From NCBI GenBank assembly GCA_964036045.1, contig OZ038383.1, positions 112,193,241-112,257,240 on the forward strand: 64,000 bases of DNA, read 5' to 3'. Made by a program: the position numbers and the translations under genes. Within the stretch, counting starts at the first letter, position 1. Each line of letters opens with the position of its first letter. This stretch comes from Eutreptiella sp. 'Long Island Sound 2002'. Taxonomy: Eukaryota; Euglenozoa; Euglenophyceae; Eutreptiales; Eutreptiaceae. Shown here one piece after another: positions 50,001 through 57,481 of the stretch. The notes beneath the pieces were generated by a model. It was not told the origin of the DNA. It was given only the letters and a program-made list of their open reading frames with translations, and did not search any database.

Positions 50001-53000
50001 GGGGGCGTAAGGGCTCTGGCCACGCCACGTCCGCGTTGGGCTCTTGGTGCTCGCTTTCCGCGAGTACGTCGCGGAGGATGTACATGAGGGCCGCCGGCGG
50101 GTGGTACGCCGCCCCCCGCGTGGGGGGGGACAGGCCGTTCCGGCGGCGGTAGCCCCCGACGTGGAGGTGCAGGCCGTCTGGGGTCACCCGTGGGCCGGTG
50201 TGGGCGTCCTGCTTAGCCCTCGTGGGGTGGACGAGTCTCAGGCGGGGGTCCCGCGTGCCGGTGGTGTGGAAGAGGTGGGCCAGGGCATCGCGCCACCCGG
50301 GGTGGTTGGTGGGCCCTTGCTCATGGCGGCAGTAATGGAGGTGTTCATCGGCGCATTGGTCGAGGCACTCCCGCACCGCCGTCGGCCACGGATCGTCGTT
50401 GTCGGGGAAGGGGTGGCGTGGCCCGTGGTGCCCATGCCACGGCGTTGCGTGTGGCACCGTCAGGCGGCACGTGTCGCGGTGTCGCAGCTTGGCGGTGCGC
50501 AGCGTGGCGATTTTGCCTGGCGGGGACTGTAGTTGGACATGAGCCGCCCTGGGGCACTCGATGGGGTTGTACAGCCCCACTCCCAGGGCGGCCAGGGCCC
50601 GGGGTATGCGCTGGACCCAGTCGCCTCCCGCCAGAGTTGCGAACTCCGGGACGGGGTAGTGCACCTCAGGGCATATTCCGTGCGCGCCGGCTATCTCCCA
50701 GAACATCTTGGTGACCTCCGCGCGCACGGAGGTTGCGCGGTGGTGGACGAGTGTACCCACGAGGGCCACCGCCGCCTGCTGGCACCGCGTGGGCACCCGT
50801 GTAAGCCCCAGGGTCCGGTCATCCTGCAGGCTGTCCCGCGAGGCGTCGAAGGCGTACCGCGCCCTGTCCTTCGCGACCTGGACCGTGATGTGGTCCAGGT
50901 GGCGTGCAGTGTCGGAGTCGTCGGCGATGAAAGGGGCGACGTACTGCGTCACCCCTCCGAGGATCACCAGGATGACGTCCTGCACCACTTTCGGTGGCGC
51001 GAGGGTGTTAAGGCACCAGTGGTGCACTGCCGCCAGGCGTAGCCGGTGCTTGCGCTGCAGGGAGAACTCCCCGTCCGGCTGCAGCTGGAGTCCCAGGTAG
51101 GGGACGGAGTCCGCCGCTGGTACCCAGTGCCACGGGTTTTCCAGGTGGGGGCAGAGGCGTAGCTGCAGGCCCGGGACCCCCTCCGTGGTGGCCATGGCGC
51201 ACTTGCGGGGGTTGAGCTCCATGCCCATCATCCCCAGGTACGCGGCCACCGCCTCCACGCCATCGACGAAGTGCTGCAGCGTGTGGGCCACCACCAGCAA
51301 ATCGTCGATATAGGCCTGGATGAGGCCGTGCTCGGCTCCTCCCGGCGGGCGCAGGCGGTGCCCCTGTGCCCTGAGTAGAGGCTCCAGGAGGAGCGCGTAC
51401 AGCAGGGGGCTCTCGGGGTTGCCCTGCCGGACGCCGCGTAGCATGTAGACGGGCTGCGTTAGCCCGTGTGCCGTGACGATGCGCAGCCTGGCGCACGTGT
51501 GGAGGAAGAGCAGGAGGTCAATGACGTCCGGCGGCACGGAGAGGTGGCGCAGGATGAGGTGGAGGGCGCCGTGTGGGGCGGTGTCGAAGGCCTTGCGGGC
51601 GTCGAAGGAGAAGACGTAGTTGGGCCTTCCCCGCTGGAGCTGCCGCTGCGCCATGAACAGCGGGGGGCCGGTGTTGGAGCCAGGGAGGGCCCCCTGCTGC
51701 CAGTCGCTGACCACCCCGTGCCGTGTGAGCACCTCCGTGATGCGCTGGGTGAGGGGGCCCGTGAGCAGCTTCATGTCCAGCTGGCCCAGGGCTATGGGCC
51801 TGTAGTCGTCCAGTCTGGCAGAGCCCGGTACCTTGGGGCTGAGCCAGATGTGCGCGTCCCTCCAGTGCATCGGTGGCGGGGCGCCGCGGAGGATGGCCCG
51901 GTAGGAGTGGACCAGGAGCCACTGGACGGGTGCCGGGAGGGCCTTGATGAAGCGGGCCTCCACGTGGTTGGGGCCTGGGGCCTTGCCATCGGCCTTGTCC
52001 AGGGCGGACTTCAGGTCCTGCATGGAGTACTGCTGGACCTGTGTCCAGGCTCCCTCAGGGACCCGGGGGACGTGGCGGCCGAGGACCGCCTGGAAACCCG
52101 GGAGGTCCACCGGGCGTTTGTCATACAGTTCTCGCCAGAAGGCGCGAACTGCGAACATCACGTCGTGGGCCTCCGTGAGGAGCGTTTGGGTGTTGGGAAC
52201 CCGCACGTTCCAGAGGCCTGACGGGCCTGGGGCCTCTACCTCTATGGCTCCCCGCACGGCTTTCCACCGCTGGGCGATGTCGGGGGCGTGGCGGCGCCAG
52301 AATTCCTTGATGGCGCGCTTGCGGTCCGCCGCCAGGAGGGCGCGGAGCTGGCGAATGTCCTCCTCGAGGGCGGCTGCTTGCCTCTCCAGCTCCTCCTGCA
52401 GCTGGCCCTGCGTGGTCGGGCGGAACCCGGGCGACACACTCTGCAGTTCCTCCGTGAGCCGGAGCGCCGCCTCGGACCGGACGCCATGCCTGGCCGCGTC
52501 CGCCTGGTACGCTGCCGGGGCGCGCGCTGCCAGGGTGTCATAGCGGAGGACCGCTGCCTGGAGCTGCTTTCCGCTCTCCGGGGGGTCCCCCTCCGCCGGG
52601 TCCGTTCCCGCCGGAGACGGCTGCCGGCGTCCCACCACGCGCGCCAGGGCGTCATGCGTCGCGTGGAGGTGTTCGAACACCTTGCCCACCGCAGCCGCGG
52701 GCATGGACCCGTAGTCGTGCTGCTCTGCGGGACCCAGCCAGGGCGCCAGTGAGGGTTCATCCTGCGCGGCGGTGACCGCCGCCCACAGGCAGTGTTGGAC
52801 GGGCGCGGCCTCGGCGTCGTACGGGAGGAGGCGGCCTTCCGTGTGGCTGTAGGGGGTGGGCATCGCCGCGTGCCCCGCTGCGCTGAGGAGGCCCGGCAGG
52901 GCCAGGCGGACCGGGAGGTGGTCCGAGCCGACCACCTGGGGGTGTGCCATGCCGCGAGCCCAGACGCTCTCCCGCAGGGACCACGGCAGGAGGGGCTCGT

Positions 53001-53724
53001 TGACCAGGAAAGTGTCCACCCTGTGCTGGGACGGGTGGAGCGTGGGGGTCATGTCCTCCTCTCCGCCCGCCGCGGCTCTTCGGAAGCCGCAGGCTTCCCA
53101 GCCCGCTCGGAAATGCTCCGTGGCCGGGTTGGCGGGGACATCCATGTAGATGTTGGTGTCACCGGCGATGATCACCGGGTGTCTCCCGCCGAGGCTGCGT
53201 GCCGTGGCATACATTTGTATGTCGGCCCAGAACGCCGCCCGTCCCGCCCACGGGGAGCAACCTGCCTGCGGCCCGTGGACGTTGATGAGGGTGAGGCCTC
53301 CCCCGTCCGTGCGGATCTCCAGGGCCGCGGCTTTCCCGGGGACAATTTCCGTGAAGCTGAGCACCTCGTGCTCCGCCACGTACTTGCTGCTGACCGCGGT
53401 GAGGAGGCCCCCCCCTCTCGAGGTGGAGGTGGCCCCCGTCTCCGCCAGCCGGCTGCTGAAGTAGGCGGTGTACCCCTTGTCCCGGAGCGCCGCGGCCACG
53501 TGCATCTCCTGCGCCCTGGTGGCGATCCCCGTTTCCTGGAGCATGCCGGCAAAGCCCCCCTCCTGGGGCAGCATGCCGGTGATGAGGTGCTCCTTGTCGG
53601 TGCAGGCCGCCGGCCCCCTGCGCCGCCGGAGTGTGTCCCGGAGGGACCGGTCTGGCGGCACGAGGCCGTTGCGCAGGTTCCACGAGAGGAGCCACAGGGC
53701 GTCGCCCGTCGTGTCCTCCTGGAG
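47029..53724 (-). CDS. Element C ORF2: APE endonuclease - reverse transcriptase - RNase H polyprotein
   Basis: The enzyme for target-primed reverse transcription. It is open from the codon after the ORF1 TGA (53724) to a TAA at 47029. Numbering from the GTG at 53661, it is 2,210 residues. APE endonuclease: SWNLRNG just upstream of that GTG, LINVHGP 125-131, IIAGDTN 164-170 and SDHLPV 246-251. A coiled-coil-like Glu/Arg stretch lies at about 410-450. RT: DDYRPIAL 618-625, FSFDARKAFD 684-693, RQGNPESPLL 745-754 and YIDDLLVVA 784-792. RNase H-like: SSDASGGG 1384-1391, VDAEVILHLL, and SHHSDALLHKAD about 1499-1510. CCHC: C1625-x2-C1628-x8-H1637-x4-C1642. A further 570 residues follow, with paired CxxC (C2119, C2122, C2139, C2142). 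The first ATG lies inside the endonuclease domain, so it is probably made as an ORF1 fusion or from a non-AUG start. It appears intact. Confidence 0.9.
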   Translation of the reverse strand, partial: LQEDTTGDALWLLSWNLRNGLVPPDRSLRDTLRRRRGPAACTDKEHLITGMLPQEGGFAGMLQETGIATRAQEMHVAAALRDKGYTAYFSSRLAETGATSTSRGGGLLTAVSSKYVAEHEVLSFTEIVPGKAAALEIRTDGGGLTLINVHGPQAGCSPWAGRAAFWADIQMYATARSLGGRHPVIIAGDTNIYMDVPANPATEHFRAGWEACGFRRAAAGGEEDMTPTLHPSQHRVDTFLVNEPLLPWSLRESVWARGMAHPQVVGSDHLPVRLALPGLLSAAGHAAMPTPYSHTEGRLLPYDAEAAPVQHCLWAAVTAAQDEPSLAPWLGPAEQHDYGSMPAAAVGKVFEHLHATHDALARVVGRRQPSPAGTDPAEGDPPESGKQLQAAVLRYDTLAARAPAAYQADAARHGVRSEAALRLTEELQSVSPGFRPTTQGQLQEELERQAAALEEDIRQLRALLAADRKRAIKEFWRRHAPDIAQRWKAVRGAIEVEAPGPSGLWNVRVPNTQTLLTEAHDVMFAVRAFWRELYDKRPVDLPGFQAVLGRHVPRVPEGAWTQVQQYSMQDLKSALDKADGKAPGPNHVEARFIKALPAPVQWLLVHSYRAILRGAPPPMHWRDAHIWLSPKVPGSARLDDYRPIALGQLDMKLLTGPLTQRITEVLTRHGVVSDWQQGALPGSNTGPPLFMAQRQLQRGRPNYVFSFDARKAFDTAPHGALHLILRHLSVPPDVIDLLLFLHTCARLRIVTAHGLTQPVYMLRGVRQGNPESPLLYALLLEPLLRAQGHRLRPPGGAEHGLIQAYIDDLLVVAHTLQHFVDGVEAVAAYLGMMGMELNPRKCAMATTEGVPGLQLRLCPHLENPWHWVPAADSVPYLGLQLQPDGEFSLQRKHRLRLAAVHHWCLNTLAPPKVVQDVILVILGGVTQYVAPFIADDSDTARHLDHITVQVAKDRARYAFDASRDSLQDDRTLGLTRVPTRCQQAAVALVGTLVHHRATSVRAEVTKMFWEIAGAHGICPEVHYPVPEFATLAGGDWVQRIPRALAALGVGLYNPIECPRAAHVQLQSPPGKIATLRTAKLRHRDTCRLTVPHATPWHGHHGPRHPFPDNDDPWPTAVRECLDQCADEHLHYCRHEQGPTNHPGWRDALAHLFHTTGTRDPRLRLVHPTRAKQDAHTGPRVTPDGLHLHVGGYRRRNGLSPPTRGAAYHPPAALMYILRDVLAESEHQEPNADVAWPEPLRPRPHAPTPLWLVTTDDQCTQAAGQAQLRAEWVIVQVGAGQPEPRGLPRGTALLVATGVPHDPHMAVHALEDRPGDTGHLVVHQRGGPAWLKEHVTALRSWASTIAGAEIRLHDHPAISPGDTRALSMDQLTHSHPDVRWHSTDLNAGWLSPTGYYWIPEAWGHTSSDASGGGPCKHATSVALAADLTRTWAVAISGTVPDGEGVAASLPLHYGAHRPWVHTVDAEVILHLLRHADRERTTGVPAGAAKVVNQMPLRWLRDGLCARGQHAGHPFWYVRATSHHSDALLHKADWAASQDTVLQNTPPDPGHAQLIVAGRDGHLDLRPPTMRVLGEVAQRAQTDHALTHRGHTPLGAAHATAYVHARDLTAAATNRRALRARDGHTPVQRRLRVRKERLSGVAILPQPCLFCGGPEETPVHMHVGCTHSRLLWPHYRQAVHEAARHLPPGDKALWVASWRSAGATWTEVFCSGLVPEDAEAQLRAITRYDPPGGTSVDDFLHHMLRLGDFAWELRNHRLEQLLRDPLSAAARAHRWLTAAEGDHPPPPPRPDKDFVASLRVVNGTLECPLQEGPHPYQDLPGGFSRHLQDALFPPWIIGRGSMTAWEARIVGEEWAREWGRWCAATRAPETPAQRYAAIPLRGWGPDTRPRPTMVRGAGPDHPWDAATGGWLQAAPGPQTGWAGDVSSLVRTPVPPRIVLHTANVLRATEIRTWGHAAATVRWQPPEDGATQLTVAHFKAGGPVYDDALSRLGDTQGPLLLMFPTGIAAALRQELDGCEGLRVGWEAVADGTLLALLHRDTANGCQWDALTPHLTGRHVYMASPHQGHPRPSWDDLIAAFHDHGILPGDTWQEVQRKTLGKDYRRRVRARLLEIRDPLRQRWDDLWLRHLDPWSPPSHLPHTCRLCGECDTVSSAAATGANRCERCTQVAACPWPEPPAGPRRRTEEEALRRRIEGAHTPSHEQAGPAGAALLWIHVHLRDPTSIAHLSHVFAP

Positions 53725-53727
53725 TCA
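53686..53727 (-). promoter_or_regulatory. ORF1 TGA stop and downstream hairpin (candidate readthrough signal)
   Basis: On the - strand the ORF1 stop TGA (53727-53725) is followed, in the same frame, by CTC CAG and then by a GC-rich imperfect hairpin at 53718-53686. Its pairs are GAGGA with TCCTC, CAC with GTG and GGGC with GCCC around a 3-nt loop. A structure starting 6 nt after a UGA is well placed to promote readthrough. No alternative ATG lies ahead of the endonuclease motif. Confidence 0.55.
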
Positions 53728-56700
53728 GCTATCCCGCGTCGGCATCGCCGCCGGGTTCGCTGGTGCCGCCAGGGCATCTGGGTGCGCCGCATCCGCTGAG
53801 CCCGTTCCCAGCGGGGCCCACAAGGGGGCCCGGGGGACCGGGGGAGTCAGGGGGGCCAGGGGGGCCAGCCCCGCGGGGATGGACATGGGCCCTGGTGGGG
53901 CCGCACCGCCGGCCCCCGGGGCCGCTCCGGGTGCCTCCTCACCTCCATCTGCGTGGTCGGCTGCCTGGGGCGGGGGGCGCCGGGTGTACGGGGCGTGCCA
54001 CGGGGACCTCCGTGCTCTCCCCTGCAGGATGTTGGCGGCCGCCTCCTTGCCGTCCGCCGGGGCCGCAGCGTGCACCGCGTGCCACGCCAGGTGTTCCAGC
54101 ATCGCCCCGCTGGTGTAGTACTTGTCCGCACACAGGGGGCATTTCGTCGGCTCCGTGGCCCCTCGCGCCGGGGGGAGCTGCACCGACTTCCGAATGGCGC
54201 CCTCCGCCGCTGGTTCGAAGGGCAGGTTGGCCAGCGGCACCGTGTGTGGTGCCAGCGTGCGGCCCGGGGCCGCCGCATCGAGGGCTCGCGTCGCGGGCGC
54301 GGGCCCGAGGCCTCGGATGGCATCGCGCTGCACGTCTGCTGGCAGCCACGTTTGCCAGTGCGTGGAGCCGATTTGGCGGTCGGGTTTGCTCCTCCACCGC
54401 AGGTCGTGGAAGGCCTGTAGCCAGTGGTACACCGTGGTCGGGACCGCCAGCTGGAGCTCCAGGTCGGCGGGGTGCGCCGCTGCCGGCCACACTCCCGGCC
54501 TCGCCGCCCGGGCGTTGTCCTTCAGCCTGACCTGGAGCAGGAGGGCGTGGTGTTCGCCCTCCCGCAGCGCCTTGATGATCATGCGTGTGCAGTCTGCCAC
54601 GCGGATCACGGCTTCGGGCCCCGGCAGGCGTTCAGGGTCGCAGACGACGACGTGCGCGTCCGCCGGGCTGAACATGCAGACCACCCACTGTGGGTTCTGC
54701 TGCCCCCGTTGGGCCACCGCCAGGGTAGCCGCTGGGCGGGCGTGCGTGATGGGCCCCGCGTGGAGGTCCGGGACGTCCGTGGCCCTGATGGCGTCTCCCT
54801 GCCACGCGGCCCGTAGATGCTCCTCCTGGTCGGGGCTCCACACCAGTGCGGGGGGGTTGACCCACCCCGGTTCCTGCCTCTTGTTGGGGGCGCTGACCGT
54901 GTGCAGCAGGACCGCCAGTGGCCAGGGGTCCGCCGACATGTAGTAGGCCTGGGTGGGCCCCTGTCGCCAGTCGACGTGGGACAGGGGCGGGAATGCCCCT
55001 TGCCTAGCGGTGCTGTGCCAGACCGCCCATCGGCCTCCGGCCAGGACGTGCGACCGGTACCCTCCGGCGTGGCCGTGTACGATGGCTTGGTATCCTGCCG
55101 TCTGCAGTACCAGCGCCTCCCCCTGCTTAGGCCCGGGCGGGGGTGCGCCATCGCCCGCACCCCAGACGCGGGTGCGCCCGCGGAGTGTGGCATGCCACGG
55201 GTCTGATGCATCGCGCTGGGGCCCTTGTATGCACCCCGCAATTTGCGCCGGGCCGTGGTGGTGGACGAAGCTCTCCCCGCCGTCTGCTAGCAAAGCCGCC
55301 GCGACGACGTATAGTTGCTCCGCCGTGAGGGGCGCCGTCGGCTCGTGTGTCGCGGCCGGCCGTCGGGGCCGCGTGTCGCGGCAGGGGACGTGGGGCAGCA
55401 GCTGCGCCGGCCACGCCGCCACTGGACCCATGGTGACGGCCGCGACCGCGGACGCCAGCGCCGTGCGGTCCGTGGGTCTGTACTGCCGGAGTCCCGTGGT
55501 ATCTCGGGTGAGGTGCCTGCAGGCTGCCATCCAGGCCACCGCTCCGCAGTTCGTGCAGTCTGGTTCGGTACCGCTCGCATCGTCGCCTCCCCACTGCTGT
55601 ACCGTGGTGGCGGTGTCGAGCGGGGGGCCCCGCTGTAGCGCCTCCGGGCCCTGCCCCGGCGGGAGGGCGGGCGGGATTGGCTGTGGGTAGTTTTGCGCGC
55701 CCCGGCGCTCCGGGTGCGTGTGGTACGGGTCCTGCCGGCGGTGTTCCGGGGCTGCCCGTGGCTGGAAGAGGAGCTGGTGCAGGTACCAGTGGCCCTCCGC
55801 GGCGGACGGATTGCGGAGCGTTAGCCACTGTTCCACCACGCCTCCTGGGTGCGCGCCCTCGACGCGGCGCTGCAACCCCAGGCGGCCTAGGCGGTTGGAC
55901 GTGCCCGCGGGCGGGATGTGTGCCTGCGGGTAGAGCACCCGCAGCGGCTCCAGCGCCAGGTCCAGCACTTCATCGTTGAGCTGCTTCGTGAGGGCCGACG
56001 CCCTGTGTAGGGCGTGGAGGACCCCGGGTGTGGGGGCCGTGAGCTGTTCGAGCACCGGTCCCGGCGGGTACCGCGTACCCGGGTTCGTCAGCCACTCCCT
56101 GGTGTGGCTCAGTACGGCCTTCCACACGTCCCTTGTAAAGGCGTGCCGGGGGGCCAATGAGGGGACCATCCGTAGGAGGCGGTGGCACGCCGGCGGCGAC
56201 CGCATGGGCTGTGGGGCGGCCGCCGTGATCCACCTGCACGCCGTGCCGGGCACGATCGCCCCCCATTCCACGGTCCCCATGCCCTCGGCATGAATCAGCG
56301 CCTGGCCTTGGACCATGGGGAAATAGGGGCTCGAGCGCCCCTTCCCTTCCCTCCACCGTACCCAGGCAGCCCCCGCCTGCAGGCTGCGGAGCAGGGCCAC
56401 GCCGGGGAGGGGCGGCTGCGGGAAGGCCCCCTTGACGGCCTGGGTGGCGTGGGCCAAGGTGCCCATTGGTAAGTACCACAACGGGAGGGTCCAGGGGCCC
56501 GGCAGTGGTTGCGCCACCCCTGCGTCCCATCGCCACTCGGAGTCTGGCGGGGCGGCCGGGACCGTGCCCGTCTGCAGGAAGTGGCGTGCATACTTGTCGG
56601 GGTGCCGTTGGAGGGTTGCCGCGAGGCTGAGCCCCTCCGCTGCTGGTGCCACCGGGAGGCCGCCCCGGGGCCTGCGCCAGGGGTATTCCTGGTCGGCCGG

Positions 56701-57420
56701 CCAGGTGTGGAGGTCCCGGGCGATGTCCTCCGCGGTCCCTGTGGGGGCGTCCTCTGGTGCCAGGTGCCACATGACGGCGAGCACCGCCCATGTGGAAAAG
56801 GGCCACGCCCGCGGGGGGGTGTACACCTGGATGGTCCACTGTGGGCACGCCCGCCGCACGCGGGACACGTGGAGCACCCCTCGGGCCATGTCCGCCGCCA
56901 GGACCAGCACCATTCCCGAGGGATCCACAATGATCCCCTCTGCGGGTCCACCGTGGCGGCCCCGGGTGTGCAGGGCCACCGCCGCCTGTCCCGCGTGGGT
57001 GACGCGGTCGACGGCCTCCTGGATGTTCACGCTGCCGCGCGCGGTCTCATCCAGGATCCAGCCCTGCGTCACCCCGTAGCGTAGGGCGGCGTGTGCGGCC
57101 GCGGGTTTCACCTCGGGCAACGCTCCGTCGTCGGCATCGGGCTGGGGGTGCTGTCTGGGGCACCAGCCTTCGCCGGTGCAATGGCCCCGTTTCCACGCGG
57201 GGCAAATCGCGGATACGCTGCCCGCCGGCGGCGCAGGTTCCGCGGGCGCGCCCCCCGCGGGGGGCTCCGGTAATGCCTCCAGGTCGGAGTCTGTGCCCGC
57301 GTCCTCTTGTGGGGGGTCTCCTTCGCCGTCTCTGAGTCCCAGCGCCCTGATGACCTCGTGTGCTTCGTCCAGCGTCGGAGATCGGGGGCGTGTCTTGCGT
57401 GGTGCCGCGGGTTCCGCCAT
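53725..57420 (-). CDS. Element C ORF1: zinc-finger protein with possible cysteine-protease-like region
   Basis: 1,231 codons from an ATG at 57420 (MAEPAAPRKT) to a TGA at 53725. The open frame continues upstream to 57972, but that part is only 212-bp monomer sequence, so 57420 is preferred. A CCCH finger is at C73-x7-C81-x5-C87-x3-H91. A classical C2H2 finger is at C1094-x2-C1097-x12-H1110-x3-H1114. Between them lies a large, mostly globular, Trp-rich part. At 621-637 DCTNCGAVAWMAACRHL resembles the Cys box of OTU/USP-type cysteine proteases (N-C-x3-A). Near 780-800 VHGHAGGYRSH and a Trp recall a USP His box, but the expected GHY is GGY, so activity is doubtful. The C-terminus is Pro/Ala/Gly-rich. 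It probably binds element RNA or the target; this is inferred from the fingers and from its place before ORF2. Confidence 0.75.
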   Translation of the reverse strand: MAEPAAPRKTRPRSPTLDEAHEVIRALGLRDGEGDPPQEDAGTDSDLEALPEPPAGGAPAEPAPPAGSVSAICPAWKRGHCTGEGWCPRQHPQPDADDGALPEVKPAAAHAALRYGVTQGWILDETARGSVNIQEAVDRVTHAGQAAVALHTRGRHGGPAEGIIVDPSGMVLVLAADMARGVLHVSRVRRACPQWTIQVYTPPRAWPFSTWAVLAVMWHLAPEDAPTGTAEDIARDLHTWPADQEYPWRRPRGGLPVAPAAEGLSLAATLQRHPDKYARHFLQTGTVPAAPPDSEWRWDAGVAQPLPGPWTLPLWYLPMGTLAHATQAVKGAFPQPPLPGVALLRSLQAGAAWVRWREGKGRSSPYFPMVQGQALIHAEGMGTVEWGAIVPGTACRWITAAAPQPMRSPPACHRLLRMVPSLAPRHAFTRDVWKAVLSHTREWLTNPGTRYPPGPVLEQLTAPTPGVLHALHRASALTKQLNDEVLDLALEPLRVLYPQAHIPPAGTSNRLGRLGLQRRVEGAHPGGVVEQWLTLRNPSAAEGHWYLHQLLFQPRAAPEHRRQDPYHTHPERRGAQNYPQPIPPALPPGQGPEALQRGPPLDTATTVQQWGGDDASGTEPDCTNCGAVAWMAACRHLTRDTTGLRQYRPTDRTALASAVAAVTMGPVAAWPAQLLPHVPCRDTRPRRPAATHEPTAPLTAEQLYVVAAALLADGGESFVHHHGPAQIAGCIQGPQRDASDPWHATLRGRTRVWGAGDGAPPPGPKQGEALVLQTAGYQAIVHGHAGGYRSHVLAGGRWAVWHSTARQGAFPPLSHVDWRQGPTQAYYMSADPWPLAVLLHTVSAPNKRQEPGWVNPPALVWSPDQEEHLRAAWQGDAIRATDVPDLHAGPITHARPAATLAVAQRGQQNPQWVVCMFSPADAHVVVCDPERLPGPEAVIRVADCTRMIIKALREGEHHALLLQVRLKDNARAARPGVWPAAAHPADLELQLAVPTTVYHWLQAFHDLRWRSKPDRQIGSTHWQTWLPADVQRDAIRGLGPAPATRALDAAAPGRTLAPHTVPLANLPFEPAAEGAIRKSVQLPPARGATEPTKCPLCADKYYTSGAMLEHLAWHAVHAAAPADGKEAAANILQGRARRSPWHAPYTRRPPPQAADHADGGEEAPGAAPGAGGAAPPGPMSIPAGLAPLAPLTPPVPRAPLWAPLGTGSADAAHPDALAAPANPAAMPTRDS

Positions 57421-57481
57421 TGCTATGTCGCTGTGTCTAAGAGCAGGGGGCGGGGTGCGGATGTCCCGTGGCTGGTGCGTT

